Source: Streptomyces sp. GQFP
GTDB taxonomy: Bacteria > Actinomycetota > Actinomycetes > Streptomycetales > Streptomycetaceae
Reading direction: 5' to 3'
Length of the DNA stretch: 64,000 nucleotides
Assembly (NCBI RefSeq): GCF_021545335.1
Contig: NZ_CP089312.1
Span: 1,736,001-1,800,000 of the forward strand
Made by a program: the position numbers and the translations under genes. Under the pieces are notes generated by a model. The model was not told the origin of the DNA, searched no databases, and saw nothing but the letters and a program-made list of their open reading frames with translations. How positions within the stretch are numbered: position 1 is the first letter of the stretch; the number at the start of each line of letters is the position of its first letter. Below are positions 42,669 to 50,784 of this stretch, in pieces.

Positions 42669-43442
42669 GTGGCGCATACCGCCATGTCTGGTTACGGAAC
42701 GACCTCTGGTGACGATCCCCTCCAGACCGCGGTATGGCGGCTGCGCTCGCGCGCCTGCTGGGCGGACGCGGCGGCGCTGCTCGACCCCACCACGGCCGAT
42801 GCCTCGCTCCAGCGGGCCGGGCTGCTGGTGGAACGGTGTCTCTACACCGAGCAGGGCTGGGGGGAGGCCGAGGACGCGCTCCGTACGGCGGAGGCGCTGG
42901 CGCAGAGCGACGACGAGCGGGGCGCGGCGGCGTGCGAGCGGGGGCAGTTGGCGTACGCCTCGACGCTGCTCGGCGTGCGGGACCGCGCGGACGAGGCTCG
43001 GGCCGCGCTGGGGCGGGCCGCGGCGCTGATCCCGCCGGGGGCTTCCGGGCGGGCGGTGCTGGACTTTCGGCGGGGGTTGCTGGCGGAGAACCTGGCAGGG
43101 TCCCCGCAGGCGGCGCGGGCCGCGTATCGGCGTGCCCATGCGGGGGCGACCGCGCACGCGGATCCGCTGTTGCTGTCGTTCACCTGGCGCCATCTGGCCG
43201 GACTCGCCCTGCGGGACGGGGAGTTGGCGGAGGCGCGGCACGGGTTCGGTGAATCGCTGCGGATTCGGGAGGAGTTGGGGTATCTCGTGGGGACCGCACC
43301 GGCGTTGGCTTCGCTCGCCGATGCGGAGTCCGAGCCGGAGGCTTCTCGGTTGCGGGCGGAGGCTGGGCGGTTGTTTCGGTTGCTCGGGGGCGTGCCTACA
43401 TGGTTGGCGCGGCAGTTGGCTCCGCCTGCGGCGTCGGCCTAG
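42669..43442 (+). CDS. TPR-repeat protein
   Basis: A 257-residue all-helical protein with TPR-like repeats (AEDALRTAEALAQSDDERGA, ARAALGRAAALIPPGASGRA, AARAAYRRAHAGATAHADPL, EARHGFGESLRIREELGYL). No enzymatic motif, signal or membrane segment. GTG 42669 has ggggaggg 5 bp upstream. Such proteins serve as binding scaffolds; the partner is unknown. The structured leader and CRP-like site upstream suggest it is regulated. Confidence 0.8.
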   Translation: MAHTAMSGYGTTSGDDPLQTAVWRLRSRACWADAAALLDPTTADASLQRAGLLVERCLYTEQGWGEAEDALRTAEALAQSDDERGAAACERGQLAYASTLLGVRDRADEARAALGRAAALIPPGASGRAVLDFRRGLLAENLAGSPQAARAAYRRAHAGATAHADPLLLSFTWRHLAGLALRDGELAEARHGFGESLRIREELGYLVGTAPALASLADAESEPEASRLRAEAGRLFRLLGGVPTWLARQLAPPAASA

Positions 43443-43504
43443 TTGCTTGGGTGCGCCAACTGGGTGGAGTTGTTCGGTTGTTTGGCGGCTGCCGGTCCGC
43501 CGTG

Positions 43505-43540
43505 GCTGGTCGCGCAGTTCCCCGCGCCCCTTAAGGGCGC
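43505..43540. repeat. Partial copy of the cgcgcagttccccgcgcccc repeat, terminator-like
   Basis: ctggtcgcgcagttccccgc continues into gcgcccttaagggcgc-like pairing (gcgccc 43524, gggcgc 43535). It repeats the core of the long inverted repeat at 36351-36513 and separates the convergent TPR and GntR genes, ending 1 bp before the GntR stop. Confidence 0.75.
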
Positions 43541-43541
43541 G

Positions 43542-44450
43542 TCAGTGGGCGCCTGTTACGTGTTCACGTACTAGCGCCTGGACCACTGTCACGTCTCTTG
43601 CCGCCAGTGCCTCCAGCAGAGCCATGTGGTCCGCCGCGTCCGCCATGAGGGCCGCCGGCTTTGCGCCCACCAAGGGCCACTGGGCTCGGCGGTGGAGGTC
43701 CTCTGCTATTTGGACGAGTTGGGTGTTGCCGGCCAGGGACAGGACCGCTCGGTGGAAGGCTCGGTCGGATTCGGCGTAGGTGGCTCGGCAGCCGGTGGAG
43801 GCCGCTCGGGCCGTTGCCTCGGCCAGGGGGCGGAGTTCCGTCCAGCGTTCCGTCGGCACCGTGCGGGCCAGGCGGAGCATCACCGGGAGTTCGATCAGGG
43901 CGCGGATCTCGCCCAGCTCGGCCAGCTCGCGGGCGCCGCGTTCCACGACGCGGAAGCCGCGGTTCGGGACGACCTCGACGGCGCCCTCCAGGGCGAGTTG
44001 CTGCATCGCCTCGCGGACGGGCGTCGCGGAAACGCCGAAGCGGTCGCCGAGCGCGGGGGCCGAGTACACCTCCCCGGGTGCCAGCTCGCCCCCGACGAGC
44101 GCGGTGCGCAGCGCGTCGAGGATCTGGCCGCGCACGGAGGAACGCTGGACGACGGGGCGTGCCTGCTCGGTACGAGGGAGCGGGATCGGCCGCTCGCTGT
44201 GCGTGTGCTCACCCCGGGCGTCGCCTCCCCGGGCGCCCGCTCCCGCGACCTCGCGGGCCGTCGGGCCGCTCGCCCCCTGGCGCCACCCCCGGTCCACGTC
44301 CGCGGCCCTGGGCTGCGGTGGGACACGTACGGCACCCGGGCGTGAAGCCGGTACCCCTGTCTCGGGCGAGCCGTGCGCGCCCTGTGGGCCGGCGTGCTGC
44401 ACGGGGGCCTCCTCCGGGCTAGATGGCACCTTGACGGCACATGGGGTCAT
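43542..44450 (-). CDS. GntR-family (FadR-type) regulator
   Basis: A 302-residue regulator. Residues about 100-170 form the GntR winged helix (SSVRGQILDALRTALVGGEL, SAPALGDRFGVSATPVREAM), and the rest is an FCD ligand domain with metal-ligand positions in ESDRAFHRAVLSLAGN and ADHMALLEALAARD. The first about 95 residues are a low-complexity Ala/Arg/Pro-rich extension unlike normal members, which start near residue 95; no ribosome binding site marks the ATG at 44450, so a later start is possible. Divergent from the FhuF-like gene. Ligand unknown (usually an organic acid). Confidence 0.82.
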   Translation of the reverse strand: MTPCAVKVPSSPEEAPVQHAGPQGAHGSPETGVPASRPGAVRVPPQPRAADVDRGWRQGASGPTAREVAGAGARGGDARGEHTHSERPIPLPRTEQARPVVQRSSVRGQILDALRTALVGGELAPGEVYSAPALGDRFGVSATPVREAMQQLALEGAVEVVPNRGFRVVERGARELAELGEIRALIELPVMLRLARTVPTERWTELRPLAEATARAASTGCRATYAESDRAFHRAVLSLAGNTQLVQIAEDLHRRAQWPLVGAKPAALMADAADHMALLEALAARDVTVVQALVREHVTGAH

Positions 44451-44582
44451 TACGGCGGGTTGTTACTCGCCCGTCAAGCACCATAGGCGCACATTCCGTC
44501 AGTTCAAATCCCGATTCGCGTCCAGGTTCGATTCCGGGCCGGATCCGGTGTTAAATCCGGATCACATCACGGGCATGATGGG

Positions 44583-44601
44583 TAAGGTAAGGCTTACCTT
44601 T
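44583..44601 (+). promoter_or_regulatory. Iron box (DmdR/IdeR-type operator)
   Basis: taaggtaaggcttaccttt: arms aaggtaa and ttacctt are exact complements around ggc. This matches the 19-bp TTAGGTTAGGCTAACCTAA-type operator of actinobacterial iron repressors closely. It lies 51 bp upstream of the FhuF-like gene. Iron-dependent repression is the natural reading. Confidence 0.85.
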
Positions 44602-44652
44602 GATCTTCATCTTCGGTCTTCGAACGATCTATCGAGATGCGGTGGTCCCGAC

Positions 44653-45495
44653 ATGTCCGCTCCCGTACAGGCCCGGTCCGCCGTCGCGGACTCGTACGAC
44701 CGGCTCGCCGAGGCCCACTCGCACGCGACCGTCATCGAACTGGGCCCCGAGCAGGAGCATCCGCGCGGCGACGGCTGGGTCCGGGCCGCCGGGCTCGCGG
44801 CGGCCGACGCCGACCTCGACTCCTTTCTCGCCTGGGACCACGAGCAGGTGGTGCGGGACTACGAGGAGCCGGGCCGCCCGGACGTCGTCGCCGGTTTCGG
44901 GCTGCACCGGTACGCGTGGACCGCCTGTCTGCTGATCACCGTGCCGTGGTTCCTGCACCGCCGGGTACCACGTCTGCCCGTTGAGGACGTCTCCTATCAC
45001 CGCGTGGACGGGCAATTCCGTGTCCGTCCGGGCACCTTCTCCTGCCTGCCCGGCGACCCCGCGGCCACTCTGCCCGGCGCCCGGGTCGTCGGCGACGAGG
45101 AGGCGCTGCGCGCGGAGGTCCGGGCGGCGCTCACCGAGCACCTGGAGCCCCTGCTCGGCGGTTTCGGGCCGCGGATGCGGCGGCGCGGCCGGGCCCTGTG
45201 GGCCGTGGTGACCGACGACGTCGTGGAGGGCCTGCACTACATAGGAGGGGTCGTCGGCGAGGCTGACCGCGCGCAGCGGGACCTGGAGCTGCTACTGCCG
45301 GGCTCGACCCGGCCGTTCGTCGGCTCGGCCGGCTTCCGTGAGGTGACGACGCCGGACGGCGCGACCCTGCCCACCCGCGACCGGGCTAGCTGCTGCTTCT
45401 TCTACACGATCCGCCCGGACGAGATGTGCGACAACTGCCCGCGCAGCTGCGAGAGCGAACGTGTCGCCAAGCTCGTGGCCGCCGCCGCGAGTTGA
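44653..45495 (+). CDS. FhuF-like ferric-siderophore reductase, 2Fe-2S protein
   Basis: A 280-residue protein ending in the FhuF C-terminal motif, ASCCFFYTIRPDEMCDNCPR: Cys-Cys-x10-Cys-x2-Cys, the unusual ligand pattern for its [2Fe-2S] cluster. FhuF-type proteins reduce ferric siderophores in the cytoplasm to release iron. ATG 44653 has ggtgg 7 bp upstream. The iron box just upstream supports a role in iron acquisition. No siderophore transport or synthesis genes are in the window, so it is an isolated member of the iron regulon. Confidence 0.88.
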   Translation: MSAPVQARSAVADSYDRLAEAHSHATVIELGPEQEHPRGDGWVRAAGLAAADADLDSFLAWDHEQVVRDYEEPGRPDVVAGFGLHRYAWTACLLITVPWFLHRRVPRLPVEDVSYHRVDGQFRVRPGTFSCLPGDPAATLPGARVVGDEEALRAEVRAALTEHLEPLLGGFGPRMRRRGRALWAVVTDDVVEGLHYIGGVVGEADRAQRDLELLLPGSTRPFVGSAGFREVTTPDGATLPTRDRASCCFFYTIRPDEMCDNCPRSCESERVAKLVAAAAS

Positions 45496-45870
45496 GGAAC
45501 CCTCAGGGAATCCTCAGGGAATCCCCGGGGAATTCCCGGGGGACCGTCAGGAGTACCCCCCTGCCACACGGGCCGGCGTGACGTGTCGTAAGATCCCCGC
45601 CGTAAGATCACGTTCGATTAGGTCTCCCTACGGTTACAGCCACTTCACAAGTTCCTCACTTGGCGCAGGAACTTTCCGTGGAACCACCCGTACGGGTAGT
45701 CTTATTCGAACTCAACTCCCGCCCCTCAAGCGGCAGTTCGAGCAGAATGTCGCCCTGAGTATCCCCTTGCACCTCCTTAGGCGGCCTCTTGCCCCGAAAC
45801 CCCCTGAGGGCTGAGGGGATTGGGCCACTATGGCGGGCGTTACGCCCTATCCCAATGCAAGGGACCCCAG
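45496..45870. other. 375-bp gene-free region with leader hairpin
   Basis: The first 50 bp contain ctcagggaatc twice and a ccccgggg/aattcccgggg near-palindrome, probably the end signal of the FhuF-like gene. cgtaagatc occurs at about 45587 and 45601. At 45819-45856 a nested hairpin (attggg with cccaat, and gggcgt-t-acgccc inside) ends 3 bp before the ribosome binding site of the DUF2637 gene and could affect its translation. No RNA gene recognised. Confidence 0.5.
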
Positions 45871-46917
45871 ATGAGATTGACCGACATATCGCTTAACTGG
45901 CTGCTTCCGGGCGCCGTACTGCTCCTGGGCGTGCTGGCGGCGGTGGCGGTGCTCGCGCGCGGCAAGCGCTCCTCCGGGGCGAAGGCCGGCCAGGACGACT
46001 CGTGGGAGCGCACCGAAGAGCGCCGCAGGCGCAAGGAAGCCATATTCGCCACGGCTTCCTACGTACTCCTCTTCTGCTGTGCGGCGGTCGCCGCGGCGCT
46101 CTCCTTCCACGGCCTCGTCGGCTTCGGCGAGCAGAACCTGAACCTCACCGACGGCTGGCAGTACCTCGTGCCGTTCGGTCTGGACGGAGCGGCGATGTTC
46201 TGCTCCGTGCTCGCGGTGCGCGAGGCCAGCCACGGTGACGCGGCGCTCGGCTCCCGGATACTCGTGTGGATGTTCGCGGCTGCCGCCGCCTGGTTCAACT
46301 GGGTGCACGCGCCCCGGGGTCTCGACAACGCTGGTGCCCCGCAGTTCTTCGCCGGCATGTCCCTGTCCGCCGCGGTCCTCTTCGACCGCGCGCTGAAGCA
46401 GACCCGCCGGGCCGCCCTGCGCGAGCAGGGTCTGGTGCCGCGTCCGCTGCCCCAGATCCGTATGGTCCGCTGGGCGCGGGCGCCCCGTGAGACGTACAAG
46501 GCCTGGTCGCTGATGCTCCTCGAGGGCGTGCGCAGCCTGGACGAGGCGGTCGACGAGGTGCGCGAGGACCGGCGCCAGAAGGAGCAGGCGCGGCTGCGCC
46601 GCCGGGAGCAGGAGCGCGCCGAGCGCGCGCACCTCAAGGCGATCAGCCGGGGCCACCGCGGCCCGTTCGGCGGCGGTGGCGGCGGCGGTGGCCACCAGCA
46701 GGTCGAGGTGGAGCGGGCGCCCGCCCAGGTCACCTCGGAGCCTGCCATATCCTCCGCGGAGCAGCTGCCCTTGCGCGCCCGTCCCTCCCTCCAGCCCGTC
46801 CGTGGCAGCAGTGACTCGATCACGGTCGACCTCACGGCGGAGGACGACACGATGGCCCTGCCCCGTCTCGACTCCCTGGAGCGCAAGCTGCGGGACCTCG
46901 AGAAGCAGTACGGCTGA
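45871..46917 (+). CDS. DUF2637 membrane protein
   Basis: A 348-residue protein. N-terminal membrane anchor (LLPGAVLLLGVLAAVAVLA), three more membrane segments in the DUF2637 core (ASYVLLFCCAAVAAALSFHG, FGLDGAAMFCSVLAV, RILVWMFAAAAAWFNWVHAP), then a charged helical stretch likely to be a coiled coil (REDRRQKEQARLRRREQERA) and a nine-Gly run. DUF2637 also occurs in plasmid spread proteins, but this chromosomal type is widespread in Streptomyces and of unknown role. ATG 45871 has aaggga 6 bp upstream. Converges on the HATPase gene. Confidence 0.88.
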   Translation: MRLTDISLNWLLPGAVLLLGVLAAVAVLARGKRSSGAKAGQDDSWERTEERRRRKEAIFATASYVLLFCCAAVAAALSFHGLVGFGEQNLNLTDGWQYLVPFGLDGAAMFCSVLAVREASHGDAALGSRILVWMFAAAAAWFNWVHAPRGLDNAGAPQFFAGMSLSAAVLFDRALKQTRRAALREQGLVPRPLPQIRMVRWARAPRETYKAWSLMLLEGVRSLDEAVDEVREDRRQKEQARLRRREQERAERAHLKAISRGHRGPFGGGGGGGGHQQVEVERAPAQVTSEPAISSAEQLPLRARPSLQPVRGSSDSITVDLTAEDDTMALPRLDSLERKLRDLEKQYG

Positions 46918-46947
46918 GCACTACCGCACGTTCTGAGCGCGACCGAC

Positions 46948-46981
46948 ACGGGGGCGCGGCCGATTCAGGCCGCGCCCCCGT
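46948..46981. terminator. 14-bp stem bidirectional terminator
   Basis: acgggggcgcggcc (46948-46961) pairs exactly with 46968-46981 around a 6-base loop gattca. The loop contains the stop codon of the minus-strand HATPase gene. It separates convergent genes. Confidence 0.85.
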
Positions 46982-47489
46982 TCAGTTCGAACCACACCGC
47001 CTTGCCCACGCCGTGCGCCCTGACTCCCCACGCGTCGGCGAGGGACTCCACCAGAACCAGTCCTCGGCCGTGCGTACCGTCGTCGGCGGACGGTACGCGC
47101 AGCCTCGGCCTGCGTCCCACGAAGTCCCGTACCTCCACGCGTAATCCGTGCGGCGAGACGGTGGCCGTCAGCACCGCGTCGCGGTCGGTGTGGACCAGTG
47201 CGTTGGTGACCAGTTCGCTGGTCAGCAGTTCCGCTATCTCCGAGCTGCCGGGCCTTCCCCAGTGCCGCAGCAACTCGCGCATGGCCCTGCGGGCCTCCGG
47301 TACCTCCCGCAGATCCGAACAGCCCAGCCTGCGCCTCAATTGCGACGCCTCCCCCCGGTTCACGCCATCGCCGTCGCGGATGCCGTGGTCTGTGTCGTTG
47401 TCGCCGCCGTTGTCGGTGGTTTCCTCCGCCGCTTTCGTCGAGAAGCCCCCGATGGTTACGGGACCGCCCCCTCGTGCCTGCCTCTCCAT
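46965..47489 (-). CDS. HATPase-fold ATP-binding protein (anti-sigma kinase-like)
   Basis: A 174-residue protein of the RsbW/SpoIIAB-like HATPase_c group common in Streptomyces. N box ELLTSELVTNALVHT, then VEVRDFVGRRPRL (G1-region Asp) and THGRGLVLVESLAD (G2/ATP lid). The N-terminal about 55 residues are low-complexity and probably disordered. Such orphan HATPases regulate sigma factors or act with PP2C phosphatases; a PP2C-like protein is encoded 316 bp upstream on the same strand, which fits a signalling partnership (inference). Confidence 0.85.
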   Translation of the reverse strand: MERQARGGGPVTIGGFSTKAAEETTDNGGDNDTDHGIRDGDGVNRGEASQLRRRLGCSDLREVPEARRAMRELLRHWGRPGSSEIAELLTSELVTNALVHTDRDAVLTATVSPHGLRVEVRDFVGRRPRLRVPSADDGTHGRGLVLVESLADAWGVRAHGVGKAVWFELNGGAA

Positions 47490-47574
47490 GACCCCCGCCC
47501 GGACGCCGGTGTACTGTCCCCTCCTGATCGAACGCGTTCACGGGATCCATGCCCCCGACCTGAACACGGCAGTC

Positions 47575-47781
47575 ATGTCGAATCGTCAACGACCGGATGT
47601 ACGGGGATCCTTGGACCGTTCCTGGCCGGATCAGGACGTCGACCGCACCCACCGGGCGCTGCTGGAGAGGCATTTGGAGCGGACGCTGCGCCAGTTCACG
47701 CGCCCGGCCAGTGCGGGGACGGGCGCGTGGCGGCGACGAACCGCCCCAACTGTCCAGCAGGGGCTACCGATCCGGCCGTAG
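47575..47781 (+). CDS. Possible small basic protein
   Basis: A 68-residue frame starting ATG at 47575, with a charged, helix-like centre (DRTHRALLERHLERTLRQFT). It lies in the gap between the HATPase and the PP2C-like gene, antisense to neither coding core. There is no ribosome binding site and no recognised family, so this is tentative. Confidence 0.3.
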   Translation: MSNRQRPDVRGSLDRSWPDQDVDRTHRALLERHLERTLRQFTRPASAGTGAWRRRTAPTVQQGLPIRP

Positions 47782-47804
47782 GCCACTTCCGTCAGCAGCC
47801 CCTG

Positions 47805-50351
47805 TCACGCCTCCCAGACCGCGGCGGCCGTACGGTCGTCCGCGTACCCCTTGACCCGTACCTGGGCGTCGGCAAGGAACGCGGCGAGGCCGGGCGGGGT
47901 GGGGCCGGACCAGCGTCCCGTGAGGTACTCGCACAGCTCGGGCTCGCCCCGCAGCGGCTCGGCGAGGCCGCCGGTGCACAGCAGGAGCGTGTCCCCCGGG
48001 CGGGCGACGGAGGCCCGGAACCGGAAGGGCTCGCGGGGCGGTTCGGGGGCGGGCTCGTACGGGCTCGGCGGGGTCGTGATCCCGAGGTCCATGGTGAGCC
48101 GGTCCCCGTCCGGGGTCTCGTGGGGCAGCGAACCGAATCCGACGACGGGCTCGCCGGCCGGAATCTCGGCGACCCGGGGTTCGATGTCCTGCCACTCGCC
48201 GTCCCGGAGCCGGAACAGTCCGCCGGCGCCGACGCCGAAGAAGACGCGCGTACGGCAGTCGGGGTCGGCGGGGAGCAGCAGGCAGCGCAGGCCCGCGGTG
48301 TACTCCTCGGGCTCGATGCCCTGCTCGGCGGCGCTCGCCCGGAGCTTGCCGAGGCTGCGGTCGGTGAGCCGGTGCAGTCCCGACTTGAGGTCACCGCGCC
48401 GGGCGGCCCGGATGTCCTCGGCGAGCCGTACATGGCTGCGCCCCACCGCACGCCCGATCCACTGGCACGCCTCGGCGGCGGCCCGGTGCGCGCCGGGCGT
48501 GGCACGGGCGCCGGTCGCCATGGCGATGAGGACGAGCGCGTTGTCGCCCACTCCGAAACGGGCGGTGAGGAGGGAGTCGCGGCGGGGCTCCCCCCGAAAG
48601 CGCGCGGAGTCCCCGCGCAGGGAGACGGCCCGGAGCGTGGCGGCACCGTACTGCGCCCCGTCGAGCACGGTGTCCGCGACGAGGTCCCCCAGGTCGTCGG
48701 GGTCGGCGGGCGGGAGAGCGGTGGGCTCGGGGGCGTAGGTGGGGGGCCCGGAGCCGACGTGGTCGACGGAGGTGGGCGGCCCGTCGGTGGCGATCGCGGA
48801 GGAAGGGGCGGCGGGGTCAGTCGCTCCGGGACCCTCCCGCTGCTCCTGCGACTTCGGCGCCTCGGGAGGGATGGCCGGGATGTCCCGACGGGTGGGGGTA
48901 CGGAGGACTGGGCCCCGGAGGAGGGAGGAGTCGGCCGGGGGGCTGTCCTGGACGGGATCGCGCCGAGGTTCGCCCTTCGACGCGCCCCAGCCGGAGTGGG
49001 GCACCGGCCCCGAGGCGGGCCGCCTGTCCGGAGGGTCCTCCGGGGCGGACGCGGATACGGGGCCGGTCGCGGCAGGCGACCGTGGAGGGGCGCCCCACAC
49101 ACCGTCCGTGGCACCCCTGATGTCGCCGCCTGTCTCCCGGGCGCTCCGGCCGACGGGCCCCTCGGCACCGGACACGGGCGCCTGCGGACGCGGCGGGGCG
49201 TCCCACACGGCATCCGCACCATCCGTGACGTCCCTGATTCCGGCGCCTGCCTGCCGGGCGCTCTCGCGCTCCGACCCCTCGACGCCGGACGCGGGCGGCA
49301 GCGGAGACGGCGGTGCGTCCCACACGCCATCCGTGGCGCCTCTGATGTCGCCGCCTGTCTCCCGGGCGCTCTCGCCGACGGGCCCCTCGGCACCGGACGC
49401 GGACGCCTGCGGACGCCGCGGGGCATCCCACACGGCATCCGCACCATCCGTGACGTCCCTGATTCCGGCGCCTGCCTGCCGGGCGCTCTCGCGCTCCGAC
49501 CCCTCGACGCCGGACGCGGGCGCCTGCGGAGACGGCGGGGCGCCCCACACGGCATCCGCGGCGTCCGCTCCTGTCTCCAGGGCGCTCTCGCGGGCCGGCC
49601 TCTCGCCGCCGGGCGTGGGCGGCTGCGGAGACGGCGGGGCGTCCAACACAGCGTCCGTGGTGTCAGCGACTGTCTCCAGGGCGCTCTCGCGGGCCGACCC
49701 CTCGGCGCCGGGCTTGGGCGACTGCGGTCGCGGCGGGGCGCCCCACACGGCATCCGTGACGTCCTTGGCGTCCGTGTTGTCGGCGCCTGCCTGCCGGGCC
49801 GGTCCGGCAGGGTCGCCGGGTGCGGGCGGCTGTGTGCGGTCCCGGAAGCCCGGGGGCTTGGGGCCGGGCGGGAAGGTCGCGGGGCCCGGGGGCATGGCGG
49901 GCGGCGGCTCCCAGGGGGCGCGGGGGCGCCCTGGGCCGTTGCCGCGCGGGGCGTCCCACATCCCGTAGGGGACTCCGCCGCGTTGCGGCGGAAGCGAAAC
50001 CGGAGCCGGAGGGGGTACGGGCCGCGACGGCAGTGGTGGCAAGGCCTCCGCCGCCAAGTCGTCCCACTCCTCGAAGGCACCGGAAGCACCGGAAGCACCA
50101 GAGGCGCCGAAGGCATCCCCCGACACGGTCTCGCGTCCGAACACCGTGTCGTCCTCGTACCCGGACCCGTACCCCGGCCCATAGGCCGAGGACCCCTCCG
50201 GGACATCGTCGACCGTGCCCGCCGCCGAGGCGAACCGGTCGTCCAGGGAGTCGCCCGCGGCCGTGGGCCCGGTGTCCTCGGTGGAGTCGTCGTACAGCTG
50301 CCCCCACCAGTCGTCCTCGTGACCGGTGGACCTCTCCCCCTGCTGGCTCAT
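47805..50351 (-). CDS. PP2C-fold (pseudo)phosphatase with seven N-terminal repeats
   Basis: An 848-residue protein. Residues 1-110 are acidic and disordered; 110-200 Pro-rich; about 197-425 hold seven copies of a 30-40-residue repeat built on DAVWGAPPRPQ...GAEGSARESA; and about 600-848 form a PP2C-like domain (LLTARFGVGDNALVLIAMATG, GDTLLLCTGGLAEPL, DDRTAAAVW). Canonical PP2C metal motifs DGMGG and SDGL read here as ATGAR and TGGL, so catalytic Asp residues are largely missing and it may be a pseudophosphatase sensor. ATG 50351 is chosen over an ATG seven codons earlier because the acidic MSQQGE start is typical. Probably partners the nearby HATPase. Confidence 0.78.
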   Translation of the reverse strand: MSQQGERSTGHEDDWWGQLYDDSTEDTGPTAAGDSLDDRFASAAGTVDDVPEGSSAYGPGYGSGYEDDTVFGRETVSGDAFGASGASGASGAFEEWDDLAAEALPPLPSRPVPPPAPVSLPPQRGGVPYGMWDAPRGNGPGRPRAPWEPPPAMPPGPATFPPGPKPPGFRDRTQPPAPGDPAGPARQAGADNTDAKDVTDAVWGAPPRPQSPKPGAEGSARESALETVADTTDAVLDAPPSPQPPTPGGERPARESALETGADAADAVWGAPPSPQAPASGVEGSERESARQAGAGIRDVTDGADAVWDAPRRPQASASGAEGPVGESARETGGDIRGATDGVWDAPPSPLPPASGVEGSERESARQAGAGIRDVTDGADAVWDAPPRPQAPVSGAEGPVGRSARETGGDIRGATDGVWGAPPRSPAATGPVSASAPEDPPDRRPASGPVPHSGWGASKGEPRRDPVQDSPPADSSLLRGPVLRTPTRRDIPAIPPEAPKSQEQREGPGATDPAAPSSAIATDGPPTSVDHVGSGPPTYAPEPTALPPADPDDLGDLVADTVLDGAQYGAATLRAVSLRGDSARFRGEPRRDSLLTARFGVGDNALVLIAMATGARATPGAHRAAAEACQWIGRAVGRSHVRLAEDIRAARRGDLKSGLHRLTDRSLGKLRASAAEQGIEPEEYTAGLRCLLLPADPDCRTRVFFGVGAGGLFRLRDGEWQDIEPRVAEIPAGEPVVGFGSLPHETPDGDRLTMDLGITTPPSPYEPAPEPPREPFRFRASVARPGDTLLLCTGGLAEPLRGEPELCEYLTGRWSGPTPPGLAAFLADAQVRVKGYADDRTAAAVWEA
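49085..49760. repeat. Seven coding repeats in the PP2C-like gene
   Basis: Blocks containing gcg(t/c)cccacac(a/g)cc(g/a)tccg and acgccggacgcgggcgcctg recur about every 90-120 bp; two pairs of blocks are nearly identical over more than 100 bp (about 49200-49300 with 49430-49540, and 49100-49190 with 49320-49420), showing duplication of a two-block unit of about 234 bp. Confidence 0.8.
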
Positions 50352-50784
50352 GCCCCCAATTGTCCACCGCACGGGCCCGATGAAAACGGGGCATCAGGAA
50401 AATCCGACCCGGCGTTCCGTCGCGAACGGCGTGTTCGACGGCGTGTCGGATGACACGACGAACAGCCGTACGAAACAAGTCGCCGGGCGGCCCCACCCCC
50501 CACGGGAGAACCGCCCGGCGACGCCGGGGTGACCTGACCCACGAACCCCCGCAGACCCCACGAGTTCCAGGCCTGCGAGAGCCGTACAGCGCGCGTCGTA
50601 CGTCGAACTGCCGTGCACGCCGGTCCGCTCCGACCCGAGTGTGACCGGTCTTCCTTGGGTTCCGCTGTGGTTGGCGGTGGCGACACCTTGGCAGAGGGAA
50701 GGGTGGTACGGCGATGATGTACCGAGGCGGGTTTGCGTCGTGGCCGGTTCCCGCCACGGACAACGTTGGGGAGGGCGGCGCCCG
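50352..50784. other. 433-bp divergent intergenic region
   Basis: Between the PP2C-like gene and the HTH regulator. An imperfect inverted repeat (tgttcgacggcgtgtc with gacacgacgaaca, 50429-50463) is the only structure noticed. The frame of the downstream gene is open back to 50641, but that segment has no ribosome binding site and no conserved look. No gene supported. Confidence 0.4.

Noticed and set aside
45560..45660. tRNA-like gttcgattag segment
   Set aside because: No acceptor, D or anticodon stems can be formed around it.
45871..46917. Evidence of an integrated plasmid because DUF2637 resembles spread proteins
   Set aside because: No replication, transfer, integrase or attachment-site features are found around it, and this protein type is a common chromosomal gene in Streptomyces.
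47148..50453. Plus-strand open frame of about 1100 codons
   Set aside because: It is antisense to the PP2C-like gene and the HATPase, has no start signal, and encodes low-complexity sequence.
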